From: Clostridia bacterium
Lineage (GTDB): Bacteria > Bacillota > Clostridia > Christensenellales > Borkfalkiaceae
Direction: 5' to 3'
DNA: 14,694 nt
Assembly (NCBI GenBank): GCA_029063275.1
Contig: JAIDOO010000175.1
Span: 1 to 14,694 of the forward strand
Shown here: positions 1 to 8,367 of the stretch, piece by piece
How the letters are laid out: the number at the start of each line of letters is the position of its first letter
Numbering within the stretch: the stretch's first letter is position 1
The notes under the pieces: generated by a model
The model's input: only the letters and a program-made list of their open reading frames with translations
Databases searched by the model: none
What the model was told of the DNA's origin: nothing
Translations under genes and position numbers: made by a program

Positions 1-2834
1 TGGTAAGCCGTACCGCGCTCGGTGCCCGTTTCACCGCCGTCCTCTTCAAACAGCTCGGCGGGACGAAAGTAGTCGTGCTCGGAAAGGCGCAGAATTTTGG
101 AAGCCGAGCTTTTAACCGGCAGGTTCACGCCCTCTTCGTGCGGATAGACGCGCATAAATTTTTCCTTTAAATTTTCCAAAAGCCGTTTATCCGGCTCTTT
201 AAGCTGTGCGCCCACCTTTTCTCCTGCGGTAAAATCATCGCGCGGGGGAAGCTCTTCGGGCGAAAAGGAAGTCATATCGAAGAGTTTTGCATAACACTTA
301 GCGTCTGCGGCTTCCAGGGACGAATACTCCTTGCATTCCTCCGCCATAACGTGCAGACGGCACATGGCGCGGGTGCAGGCTACGTAAAACAAATTGAGCT
401 CGTTTTTAAGCTCTTCCGCTTCCGTCCTTGCAAGAGTCAGCCGTCTTAAAAGGGTTGACCGCACGAGCATATTTTCGGCGTCGTGGCATTTAGGCGCAAA
501 ACCGAAGCTTTCGTCAAAGGGCATTTCGGTATCGTTCCTGCCCTTAAAGGTAGCGCAGACGTCGGCGATTATGACTATCGGGAATTCCAGTCCCTTGCTT
601 GCGTGCATTGTCATAACCTTTATACTGTCGGACGAAGCCGACGGGGGCGCCGGTATATCGTAGCCGGTATCTTTGAGCTTTGCAAGAAATTCGCTCACGC
701 TTAGATTTTCGCCCTCTTTTGCAAGCCTGCGCAGATTTTTAAGCTTTTCGCCGCCGCCTGCGGAGTACGCCGCTTCGAGCGAGGTGCCCTGCAGAATTTT
801 ATCTATGATTTCAGCGGCGGACAGCACGTCCGAAAGCTCTTTGAGTCTTGCAGTCATACGCTTGAACCTGTACAGCTTCCGCGCGGTTTCGTTGCCGTAA
901 TCGGATAAATATCTTTCACAGCATTCGCGGAAAGGCATACGCTTTTCGCCCTTGTAGGCAATTCTTATAGCCGCAAGCGCGTCGCAGTCCAGTCCGCCGA
1001 GCGGAGACAAAAGCGCCGAAACAAGGGGCACATCCTGCTCGGAATTGTCTATATAAGACAGTATGTCTATCATCTGCCTGACCTCGGGACGGGTGCAGAT
1101 ATTCTGTTCCTTACTGCCCGCGACCGAATAGCCCGCGTCCGACAGCGCGCGCACGATACCGTTCGCCGCCGCGTTGCGCTTTCTGGTCAGGATACATATA
1201 TCCCCCGCCTGCGTGTCCACAAAGCTTCCGCTTGCCAAATCGTAGTGCTTGCCTTTCAGCTCGCGCTCTACCACAGACAGAACCGCCAGTCCCTCGCGCG
1301 AATGTCTGACGCGCTTTGCCCCCGACTTTACCGAATAGACCTCCGGCAGGCTTTTATCCTCTTCGTCCTTGCCGAAGAGATGAATTTCACTGCTTCCGTA
1401 GCCTGCGGGATAACCGCCGCCCGAAATCATTTTACTTCCAGCAGCGTAATCGAAGCCGCAGGTAGAGGACGTCATAATCTGCGAAAACAGGGCGTTTACA
1501 AAATCGAGAACTCCGTCCGACGAGCGGAAATTGTGCGAAAGTCTTAAAGCGCTTCCGCCGCCCCCTTCGAACGAATTGTATTTTTCCGCAAAGAACAGCG
1601 ACCTGCTTCCCCTGAAGCCGTAAATAGCCTGCTTTACGTCGCCGACGAGGAAAATATTTTCCGCGCCGATTTTTGAAATCAGCTCTTCCTGCACGGGGTT
1701 TACGTCCTGATACTCGTCCACGAATACAAGTGTAAACCGTCCGTTTATTTCTGCCCTGACCTGCTTATCCTCCAACAAAGCGAGAGTAAGATGCTCGAGG
1801 TCGTTATAGTCCAGCTTGTTTTCGTCGCGCTTTATCGCGGTGTAGGCGGCGTCGAATTGCTTTAAAAGGTTGCAAAACGCGACCGCCGTTTTTCCGCTTT
1901 CGAAAAACGCCCGCCTTTCGGTCTGCTCGTCCGCGATTTCGCCGCGCAGGGCGTTATATCTTTTTAAAAGACTTTCCTTAAAGGCTTTAAACCTCTCGCC
2001 CTCTTCCTTGTCCTCTTTATCAGCGGGTTTACGCGTTTTTGTCAAAGGGGGCGCGGGGTCGAAAATTCCGCCGTGCGAAACCTCTTCCAGACTTTCGAGC
2101 ATTTCGCCGAAAATCGCTTCGTAAGCGGGGTGGGGATTATTAAAGCCTGCGGCAAACTCCGTTACCGCTTCTTTAAGCGCGGCGCACTTCTCTTTTATAT
2201 CGTCGGAAAGCTGTGATAAAACTTCTTTAAACCCCTCTTCTGTGTAAAGCTTTTCCGCGCCGTCAAGAAGAGATTGGTACCTTGCGGTTACGCGCAATTT
2301 TTCGTAACAATCCAGAACCAACGCGCGAAGATAACCGTCGCTCCGCTTTTTGCGGTAGCACTTTAAAAGCTGTAAAAAACCGCCGTCGTCCTCTTCGTAC
2401 AGTTTTTCGAAAACGCCGTCCAGCGCGCGGCGTTTATAGTCCTTTGCCGAAGCGTCGTCAGAAGAAATTATATCGAAAGTACCGTCTATATCCAGCGCGT
2501 AAAAGTAGGTCCGCAAAAGTCTGGCACAGAACGCGTGTATGGTTGAAATCGCCGCAGACGGAATTTTAGAAAGCTGGCTCTTTATATGCGCGCGCGCCGT
2601 ATCGTTGCACGCGCTCATTTTTTCAATCAGCGCCGATCGCAGTTTTTCCTTAATCTGCGCCGCGGCTTTTTTTGTGAAGGTTACGGCAAGCACACAGTCC
2701 AGATCGGCACCGTCCGCAATCGCTTCAACAAGCTTTTTTATCATTACGAAGGTTTTGCCGCTGCCTGCGGAAGCCGAAACTATAACCTTCCCCCGGCTGT
2801 CTATTGCGGCTTGCTGTTCTACTGTTACGCCCAT
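1..2834 (-). CDS. addA: ATP-dependent helicase/nuclease subunit A (AddA), C-terminus cut by the window edge
   Basis: UvrD/Rep-type (SF1A) helicase and nuclease subunit of AddAB, which resects double-strand breaks to start recombination. The ATG at 2834 is fixed by an AAGGAGG ribosome site seven bases upstream. Helicase motifs appear in order: Q motif (VEQQ, 6-9), Walker A ASAGSGKT (K27), Walker B VDEYQD (372-377), motif III GDVKQ (398-402), motif IV HNFRSS (about 434), motif V MTMHASKGLEF (741-751) and motif VI FYVACTRA (816-823). The 944 visible codons end at GTERGTAY followed by a partial codon starting CA, which fits the first His of the RecB-like nuclease domain. AddA is usually about 1200 residues, so about 250 residues, including the nuclease DYK motif, lie outside the window. 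It overlaps the end of addB by one base (TGATG), implying translational coupling. The family call is firm. Confidence 0.95.
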   Translation of the reverse strand, partial: MGVTVEQQAAIDSRGKVIVSASAGSGKTFVMIKKLVEAIADGADLDCVLAVTFTKKAAAQIKEKLRSALIEKMSACNDTARAHIKSQLSKIPSAAISTIHAFCARLLRTYFYALDIDGTFDIISSDDASAKDYKRRALDGVFEKLYEEDDGGFLQLLKCYRKKRSDGYLRALVLDCYEKLRVTARYQSLLDGAEKLYTEEGFKEVLSQLSDDIKEKCAALKEAVTEFAAGFNNPHPAYEAIFGEMLESLEEVSHGGIFDPAPPLTKTRKPADKEDKEEGERFKAFKESLLKRYNALRGEIADEQTERRAFFESGKTAVAFCNLLKQFDAAYTAIKRDENKLDYNDLEHLTLALLEDKQVRAEINGRFTLVFVDEYQDVNPVQEELISKIGAENIFLVGDVKQAIYGFRGSRSLFFAEKYNSFEGGGGSALRLSHNFRSSDGVLDFVNALFSQIMTSSTCGFDYAAGSKMISGGGYPAGYGSSEIHLFGKDEEDKSLPEVYSVKSGAKRVRHSREGLAVLSVVERELKGKHYDLASGSFVDTQAGDICILTRKRNAAANGIVRALSDAGYSVAGSKEQNICTRPEVRQMIDILSYIDNSEQDVPLVSALLSPLGGLDCDALAAIRIAYKGEKRMPFRECCERYLSDYGNETARKLYRFKRMTARLKELSDVLSAAEIIDKILQGTSLEAAYSAGGGEKLKNLRRLAKEGENLSVSEFLAKLKDTGYDIPAPPSASSDSIKVMTMHASKGLEFPIVIIADVCATFKGRNDTEMPFDESFGFAPKCHDAENMLVRSTLLRRLTLARTEAEELKNELNLFYVACTRAMCRLHVMAEECKEYSSLEAADAKCYAKLFDMTSFSPEELPPRDDFTAGEKVGAQLKEPDKRLLENLKEKFMRVYPHEEGVNLPVKSSASKILRLSEHDYFRPAELFEEDGGETGTERGTAY

Positions 2835-5800
2835 CAACCGTCCTCCTTCAACCGCTTAACGACGTCGGCGATTTCACTGCACTTCAGACTGCGCGACGAG
2901 CGTTCTTCGCCGTCCGAACCGACCGCAAAGGCACAGCTTCCTCCCGCCTTGCAAAACGAGCAGGCGTCCTCTGCGGGCGAGGGGGCAATGTTTCCGCCCA
3001 GCATTTCGCTCGCACCCTGCTTTGCAACCTCTTTCGAATACTCCAAAAATCCGCCGAAAATCTCGGTAGGCATAGCCTTGTCGCTCCTGCCTCCGCCGAG
3101 ATATGCGTCAAAATATTTGCTCTTGGTTTTCGGCTGAACCGTTACGTCCGATTGCGACACAACCTCGTCGCTCCCGTCCATAAAGCCCTGCAGTCTGAAC
3201 ACGCCGTCCGCCTTATCCCTGTACTCGACCGAGGCGGGAAAATAGTACGCGCCCGCCGCCCTTCTGCCCTTGGAGGCGGAAGTTAAGTACAGAGGAAGCT
3301 GTAACTTCAAGCCCATATAATATTTAGACGGCGAGTTGTCAATCGAGCCCGTCTTATAGTCTATAATCCTGACCAGATCTCCGCAGGAGTCCACGCGGTC
3401 TATTCTGCCGAAAATTTTAACTCCGTCCCCGAGCGGCACCTCGCACTTGTACTCCGCGCTTTCAACCTTAAAGGCGGAATTTGCAAGCTGTTCATACATA
3501 CCCGAAGCGATTATTCCCGCTTCCTTTATAAGCGCCTTTGCCGTATAACCGCCGCTCTTGCTGTCCGTAAGCGAAGAATAGGGCGCTTCCTTCAAAAGCC
3601 CGTCCGCGATTTCTTCCGCGCGCAAAACTGTCTGTCCGGCAGAAAGTCCGTCCATTTCGGGCGCAACCCGTTGAAGCACCGTGTGTATAAAATTGCCCGT
3701 GTCCACGGGACGCAAAGAGCCCTCTTCCCTTTCCTGCAATTTAAGACCGTTCTGAACAAAGTTCCTGTACGGGCAGGAAAAATAGGTTTCAAGCATAGTA
3801 GGGGTTATCGAGTTATAGCTGACGAACAGCGCCCGCCCGTCGCTTAAAACCTTTTGCTTGGGCGCTTCCAAAGCCGCGTCCGCCTCGCGTCCGAAGCCCC
3901 TTTCTTTCAGACACTCGTACACCGCCGACAGCGTTTCCGCGCGGGAGGAAGCGGTAAGTCTTTTAAGCGCGGGGATTTTTTCACTGCAATAGTAAACGAT
4001 AGCCGCGTCCGATTTTTCGAGCCTCTTGATATTCACTGCTTTAAGCTCGCCGCCGTTCGGCGTAATAAAAGCCCGCTTTGCATAAGAAATAATTTCGCTT
4101 ACGCCGCTTTCCTCGCCGCCCACGCGCACGGGATAAGAAAGGTACAGCTCGTTTTTGAACGCGCAGATATTCAGCGCGGTCTGCTCGCGCCTGCGCATAT
4201 TAACTTGCCTGATTTTGGGCGCTATGTTTAAATCAGCTCCCTCTAATTCGGCTATTTCCCTGTCGGTCAAAAGCGCGGTGTCCGCGCTGGACAAGGGCAC
4301 GTCGTCGGTGAGCCGTGCCGCAAAAACCACCTTGCTTCCCGTGTTCGCCGTCGCCGAAATATCGCCCACGAAAACCGCGTCCGCCTTTGGAGGAATAAGC
4401 GAAATTTCCAGCGCGCCGAAACCGCTTTTCAGAATTTTTATAAACTCGTTGAGCGGCATTTTGCCGCCGCCCGCAATTACCTCCGCTTCGTCAAGAACGC
4501 TTAAAACCGCGTCGTAAACCCTTGCGCTGAACTCGCCTTCGGCAGGGTAATCGTCCTTGAACTTTTGCGCGGTTTCTTCGAGGCGCGACTTTACGCCCAA
4601 CAGTTCCAACAGCCTTTTTACACCTCCGCACACCTCTGCCGCCGTGCCCGTTTTAAGGCAGTTAAGCCCGTCTAAAAAGGTGGTGCGCACCCTCTGCACC
4701 GCGTCGTAATCGAAATTCATTTTAGCTAAAATTTCGGGGTTGGGCTCCCTCTTTATTCCGCCGCGGAAATTTGCCAAGCGCAGTGCGTAGTTTCTGTAAA
4801 TATCCTTATCCGCCCTTTCTGCGGGAAACAGCGGCGAAGAAATAACCCCGTCGCACTCCTTTAAAGGACAGCCCGAAAAAAGACAGTTTAAATAACCTAA
4901 AACAAACTTAGCCGCCGCATGCTCCGAAAGGGTGTGCCGCCTGTCCGCGTAGTACGGTATGCGGTACTGCGAAAATACGCGTCTAAGTCCGCGCTCGGCA
5001 TCGGCAACGTCGGAAAGCATAACCGAAATGTCCGAGTATCTCACGCCGTCCAATACGAATTTTTTAATGCTCGCGGCTATAAATTCAAGCTCCTCTTCCT
5101 CGTCCGCCGCCTCGAAAAGATGCACCTTGTCGGTCTTGACGGGCTTTAAAGTATGAAAGGTTTCGGGGTCGAAAAGGCACTTGCGCAAAATTTCGGCTTC
5201 GCCCGTCATACCGCTTTCAACGCGCTCTGAAAGCGCGCCGCCGAATTCCTCAGCCGCTCCCTCGAACGAGGTCAGCGCCTCATTGACGTAAATCTCTTCT
5301 TTTCCGCCGATAAAAAGTCCGTATACGTTTTTTGCCGAGCGGAAAGCCGCACGCGCGCAGTCAAGCGACGAGCGCGTAAACGACTGAAAGCCCAGAAAAA
5401 CCACGTCGCTCCCCGCGATTTTTTCGCTCTTTTCGATTACTTCGGGAAGCGCGGAAAGATAAGCGTTTCTGTCGACTTTTCCGCTATTTTCAAGATATTT
5501 TTCATACTCCGAGTATATTGCCGAAATATCGTGAAGCTTGCTTTGCAAAAGTCCGTCCGCGTCCGCTTTTTTCAGGTCCGCAGAGGAGATTTTAGAAGAG
5601 TACAAAAGCGCGATTGTGTCATATACGGCGCCAGCCGCCGCTGCTGCGGAAAATCTGCCGAACAGCTTTAAATCCTCGCGCTTTTCCTCTATGATTTTGC
5701 GGATTGCCATTGCCGAGCCCTGCGCCGTAAGCACGTCCGCGCGGGAACCGCTTTCCGACGAAAGAAAACGCGCAAAGGTGTAAACCGATACCGAAAAGGT

Positions 5801-5959
5801 ACCGCCCACAGCCGCGCACACAGTGCGCTCCGCCGCAAGCGTAAGCCTGTCCTCGCAGAAAATCACAGTCCTGCGCCCCGAGTCCCTGTTTGCGCGGATT
5901 ATACTTTTAAGTTTTTCAAGCGCCGCATAAATCGCGGGGCAAACGCTCGCCTTTATCAT
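2834..5959 (-). CDS. addB: ATP-dependent helicase/nuclease subunit B (AddB) with degenerate N-terminal P-loop
   Basis: Partner of AddA: an inactivated helicase fold with an active C-terminal PD-(D/E)XK nuclease. Counted from the ATG at 5959 (1041 residues), nuclease residues are seen in GRIDRVD (D854), IIDYKTG (D867, K869) and LQLPLYL (Q887). The iron-sulfur staple of AddB is complete: one Cys in YFSCPYRNF (C729) and C-x2-C-x5-C at C1000, C1003 and C1009. Near the N-terminus, TVIFCEDRLTLAAER matches the usual VPEQFTLQAER block after the first ATP-site strand, but the expected GRxGSGK P-loop before it is absent. The frame stays open to a TTG at 5986, with an in-frame stop two codons further upstream. 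I prefer the ATG because a consensus -10 element lies between the two starts. Length is slightly below the usual 1100-1170. It is cotranscribed with addA. Confidence 0.93.
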   Translation of the reverse strand: MIKASVCPAIYAALEKLKSIIRANRDSGRRTVIFCEDRLTLAAERTVCAAVGGTFSVSVYTFARFLSSESGSRADVLTAQGSAMAIRKIIEEKREDLKLFGRFSAAAAAGAVYDTIALLYSSKISSADLKKADADGLLQSKLHDISAIYSEYEKYLENSGKVDRNAYLSALPEVIEKSEKIAGSDVVFLGFQSFTRSSLDCARAAFRSAKNVYGLFIGGKEEIYVNEALTSFEGAAEEFGGALSERVESGMTGEAEILRKCLFDPETFHTLKPVKTDKVHLFEAADEEEELEFIAASIKKFVLDGVRYSDISVMLSDVADAERGLRRVFSQYRIPYYADRRHTLSEHAAAKFVLGYLNCLFSGCPLKECDGVISSPLFPAERADKDIYRNYALRLANFRGGIKREPNPEILAKMNFDYDAVQRVRTTFLDGLNCLKTGTAAEVCGGVKRLLELLGVKSRLEETAQKFKDDYPAEGEFSARVYDAVLSVLDEAEVIAGGGKMPLNEFIKILKSGFGALEISLIPPKADAVFVGDISATANTGSKVVFAARLTDDVPLSSADTALLTDREIAELEGADLNIAPKIRQVNMRRREQTALNICAFKNELYLSYPVRVGGEESGVSEIISYAKRAFITPNGGELKAVNIKRLEKSDAAIVYYCSEKIPALKRLTASSRAETLSAVYECLKERGFGREADAALEAPKQKVLSDGRALFVSYNSITPTMLETYFSCPYRNFVQNGLKLQEREEGSLRPVDTGNFIHTVLQRVAPEMDGLSAGQTVLRAEEIADGLLKEAPYSSLTDSKSGGYTAKALIKEAGIIASGMYEQLANSAFKVESAEYKCEVPLGDGVKIFGRIDRVDSCGDLVRIIDYKTGSIDNSPSKYYMGLKLQLPLYLTSASKGRRAAGAYYFPASVEYRDKADGVFRLQGFMDGSDEVVSQSDVTVQPKTKSKYFDAYLGGGRSDKAMPTEIFGGFLEYSKEVAKQGASEMLGGNIAPSPAEDACSFCKAGGSCAFAVGSDGEERSSRSLKCSEIADVVKRLKEDG
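2841..2848 (-). promoter_or_regulatory. Ribosome binding site of addA
   Basis: AAGGAGGA on the minus strand, seven to eight bases before the addA ATG and inside the last codons of addB. It is a near-perfect Shine-Dalgarno match. It decides the addA start and shows that addA can initiate efficiently on the addB-addA mRNA. Confidence 0.85.
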
Positions 5960-5965
5960 ACCCCC

Positions 5966-5976
5966 ATTATAACACA
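5966..5976 (-). promoter_or_regulatory. addB promoter, extended -10
   Basis: On the minus strand TGTGTTATAAT gives a perfect TATAAT (5971-5966) with a TRTG-type extension one base upstream. The -35 at the expected distance is weak (ATTAAA at 5994-5989, 17-base spacer), which extended -10 promoters tolerate. Transcription would be expected to begin about seven bases after the -10, at or next to the ATG at 5959, so the mRNA would be leaderless. The GGGGG run between -10 and ATG is too close to act as a normal ribosome site. Confidence 0.65.
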
Positions 5977-6014
5977 CCGCCGTCAATTTTTAATCATTTT
6001 GTGCCATAAAAGTT

Positions 6015-6043
6015 TTTACAATTATAAAATAATGTGTTATAAT
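6015..6043 (+). promoter_or_regulatory. Promoter of the 6053 lipoprotein gene
   Basis: TTTACA (6015-6020), a 17-base spacer and TATAAT (6038-6043), with TGTG one base before the -10. This is close to the housekeeping sigma-A consensus of Gram-positive bacteria. Predicted transcription start is near 6050, only about three bases before the ATG at 6053, and no Shine-Dalgarno sequence fits in between. The TGTGTTATAAT block is an exact inverted copy of the addB -10 region. Confidence 0.75.
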
Positions 6044-6052
6044 AAGCGCGTT

Positions 6053-7180
6053 ATGAAAAGATTTTCCAAAATAACGGCGGTTGTCGCCGCGTCCGTCGCG
6101 GCTATTACGCTTGCGGGCTGTGCGGGCAGTTGCTCGGGTTGCGGCTCGAAGGTGGTCAACAGCGCGCTTACAAATTCAAACTGGTACACCCAGACGGGCT
6201 ATAAAGGTATTCAGCCCTATTTTATAGAGGGAAACGAAAATTTTGCCAAAGAAACCTTGAAATACGACGTAAGCTTTGCAAGCCTTAACAACGGTTTTTA
6301 CAACGTCGAGTATAAGGACGGCGAATACCAAACCGATTTTTACGCATCAGAGTACGACTGGAATTCGCAGGATATTCCCGAAAATTACCGCCAGGAAAAA
6401 ACCGAAACGGTGTACGTTTACGAAACTACCTTTACCGTTTCAGTCAGATTTGTCAAGGGCGACGAGGCAACCGATTGGTTTGAGGACAGCGTGAAAACAG
6501 TGAGCTGTTTCCGCTCGGCTTACCATAATTTAAAGCCTGTATACAGCAGTCAGGCATTAAAGATTTCCTCCCCCGCCGTGCTCAGACCCGCCACCCTCGA
6601 AGCGGCTTACGACAGATATGACGTTTCTTACGAAAACTATTACAACGTTGCCTGCTCGGAAGTAATTTCCTATAAGACCGAAAACGGAAACACCTCTTCA
6701 AAAACGCATACGGGACTTAACAAGACCTCGAACAGTCTGTTCGATAACTCGTCCCTCTATATTGCGGCGCGCAGTATGAAGCTTTCGGACAGCCTTTCGC
6801 AGTCGATTGATTTGTTCAACGCGCAGTCGGGCGGAATTTCGACAATCAATCTTAAAGGCGGTGCAACCGCAATAGAAAAGGACGAGCTTAAAACCATTTC
6901 CGAAGCGCTTGCGGCAAAAAACCTCTATACCCCTGTATACGAGGACGAAGAGGGTAACACAGTCGAGGATAAGGGCGTGCCCGCCGTGTCCGTTTCGGTT
7001 TCCTACAACGGCGGCGAAATGTCCGGCACATCACAGACGGTCTGGTACGCGGCTTTGACCGATAACGACGCCAACACCGCGCGCTGTACTATGCTTAAAC
7101 TTGCAATGCCTTTGCCCTTCGGGTTGGGAACGCTGAATTTCAGCCTTAAAGAGGTTTCTTCCACTATCTGGAACGGCTAA
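6053..7180 (+). CDS. Putative lipoprotein of unknown function
   Basis: Encodes 375 residues from the ATG at 6053. The N-terminus is a clear lipoprotein signal: MKRFSK, a hydrophobic core and lipobox LAGC with the lipidated Cys at 23, followed by a small Cys/Gly/Ser cluster (C27, C30) and then the mature domain. It should be exported and anchored on the outer face of the cytoplasmic membrane. The body is rich in Tyr, Ser, Thr and Asn with alternating hydrophobic stretches (for example VYVYETTFTVSVRF and VPAVSVSVSY), which suggests a mainly beta fold. I recognise no domain and no catalytic motif. The frame extends up to a TTG at 5999, but that lies upstream of the promoter and would spoil the signal peptide. 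It is transcribed alone, divergently from addB, and ends before the 7264 hairpin. A functional link to DNA repair is not implied. Confidence 0.85.
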   Translation: MKRFSKITAVVAASVAAITLAGCAGSCSGCGSKVVNSALTNSNWYTQTGYKGIQPYFIEGNENFAKETLKYDVSFASLNNGFYNVEYKDGEYQTDFYASEYDWNSQDIPENYRQEKTETVYVYETTFTVSVRFVKGDEATDWFEDSVKTVSCFRSAYHNLKPVYSSQALKISSPAVLRPATLEAAYDRYDVSYENYYNVACSEVISYKTENGNTSSKTHTGLNKTSNSLFDNSSLYIAARSMKLSDSLSQSIDLFNAQSGGISTINLKGGATAIEKDELKTISEALAAKNLYTPVYEDEEGNTVEDKGVPAVSVSVSYNGGEMSGTSQTVWYAALTDNDANTARCTMLKLAMPLPFGLGTLNFSLKEVSSTIWNG

Positions 7181-7263
7181 AAGCATTAGGCTTTGCAACG
7201 TATCTCAATTACCCGCGTACTTGATTTACCAATCTCGCATCAATCAAAGATATCTATTTTAAA

Positions 7264-7290
7264 AGCCCTGCGCACTTTGTGCGCAGGGCT
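7264..7290. terminator. Bidirectional intrinsic terminator
   Basis: A perfect 12-bp stem (AGCCCTGCGCAC with its complement) closes a TTT loop. On the plus strand it is followed by TGATTTTT, and on the minus strand by TTTTAAAATA, so it can end both the plus-strand lipoprotein unit (stop at 7180) and the minus-strand unit finishing with the sugar kinase (stop at 7307). The rest of 7181-7306 shows nothing else. Confidence 0.9.
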
Positions 7291-7306
7291 TGATTTTTAC
7301 AATTAT

Positions 7307-8344
7307 TCAACGTCTGATTTCGAATTCCTGGTTCATAAGCTTGCGGATAGAAGCCTCGTCGTCGGTAATATTGAAATCGCCGTGCATTGTATGCTTGATA
7401 ACCGAGGTAGCGACCGCAAAGTTTACAATGTCGTCGGGCTTCATTTTGCGCATAATCGCGTAAATAGCGCCGCTTGCAAACGCGTCGCCGCCGCCAACCC
7501 TGTCTAAAATGTTGAAGCGGAAAGTACGACTTTCGTAGGTTTCGCCGTCGTACCAAAGGAACGCTTTGAGCGAGTTTTCACTGCCCGAGTGAACGTATCT
7601 GACATGCCTGCCGATTGCCTTGAAGTGATAGCGTTTATGAAGCTCGCGGAAAATTCTGTCCTGCTCTTTATAGGTCGGGTTCATTGAAAGCCCGTCTTTT
7701 AAATCCTTGCCGTTTTCGTCTTTGAGATTGATAGGCTCTATGCCGAAAAGCACGTCAACGTAAGGCAGATACTCCGTTATGCAGTCCCTCGCGGTCTGCC
7801 ACTCCCACAGCGCGCTCCTGAAATTGCAGTCAAAGCTGACGGTAATCCCAAGCTCCTTTGCCGCCTTTAACGCGAGCATAATAAGATTTCGGCAATTTTC
7901 CGAAAGCGCGGGAGTAATGCCGCTCAAATGCAGCCAGGTGAAACTTTTTAAAATCTTTTTGAAATCCAGCTTATTAAAGTCGTAAGTCGCAAAGGACGAG
8001 TCGCGCCTGTCGTAAGTAACTTTTGACGAGCGCACGCCGAAGCCCTCTTCCAGAAAGTAAATACCCATTCTTCCGCTTTGCGAATAAATGCAGGGCGAGC
8101 AATGCACGTCGTTAGAGCGCAGATACCTTATCGCCGCTTTGCCGATAGAGCTGTCAGGCACGACGGTGAAGTAGGTTGAGTCGATACCCAGATTTGCAAG
8201 CGACGCGGCAACGTTTGCCTCCGCTCCGCCGTAGGATACCTTAAACTCGCCCGCAGTGCGGATTTTTTCGTAGTTGGGCGGCGAAAGTCTCAGCAATAGC
8301 TCGCCCATGGTGATAAATTTGATTTCACCGCATTGATTACCCAT
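7307..8344 (-). CDS. kdgK: PfkB-family sugar kinase, probable 2-dehydro-3-deoxygluconokinase (KdgK)
   Basis: Ribokinase/PfkB-fold kinase of 345 residues, the normal family length. KdgK phosphorylates 2-keto-3-deoxygluconate to KDPG in the cytoplasm, feeding sugar-acid (uronate, pectin) breakdown into the lower Entner-Doudoroff route. Seen here: an N-terminal substrate block FKVSYGGAEANVAASLANLG, then LHLSGITPALS, SFDCNFRSALW and YVDVLFG, a pattern typical of KdgK rather than fructokinase or ribokinase, and the C-terminal PfkB signature DRVGGGDAFASG with the catalytic base D287. The ATG at 8344 is preceded by GGGGGAA at about eight bases. It lies 23 bases after the mosaic lipoprotein gene, so it is probably the last gene of the hppA unit. 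No KDPG aldolase or uronate gene is in the window, so the exact substrate is inferred from family pattern. Another PfkB specificity remains possible. Confidence 0.85.
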   Translation of the reverse strand: MGNQCGEIKFITMGELLLRLSPPNYEKIRTAGEFKVSYGGAEANVAASLANLGIDSTYFTVVPDSSIGKAAIRYLRSNDVHCSPCIYSQSGRMGIYFLEEGFGVRSSKVTYDRRDSSFATYDFNKLDFKKILKSFTWLHLSGITPALSENCRNLIMLALKAAKELGITVSFDCNFRSALWEWQTARDCITEYLPYVDVLFGIEPINLKDENGKDLKDGLSMNPTYKEQDRIFRELHKRYHFKAIGRHVRYVHSGSENSLKAFLWYDGETYESRTFRFNILDRVGGGDAFASGAIYAIMRKMKPDDIVNFAVATSVIKHTMHGDFNITDDEASIRKLMNQEFEIRR

Positions 8345-8367
8345 ATAAAAATTCCCCCGAATTTATT

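Noticed and set aside
2586..3137. Plus-strand open frame of 183 codons across the addA/addB junction
   Set aside because: It lies opposite two conserved genes, has no ribosome site, and its product is a low-complexity antisense shadow.
5960..5986. TTG (5986) or GTG (5977) as the addB start
   Set aside because: Both lie at or upstream of the perfect extended -10 element, neither has a ribosome site, and the ATG at 5959 gives a sensible N-terminus.
5974..5986. TTGACG (5986-5981, minus) as the -35 of the addB promoter
   Set aside because: It is only nine bases from the TATAAT, far too close for a -35/-10 pair.
5999..6052. N-terminal extension of the plus-strand lipoprotein from a TTG at 5999
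   Set aside because: It would span the promoter and place 18 residues before a standard lipoprotein signal peptide starting at 6053.
5959..6053. LexA/DinR-type SOS operator in front of addB
   Set aside because: No CGAAC-N4-GTTCG-like palindrome is present. The only inverted repeat is formed by the two -10 regions.
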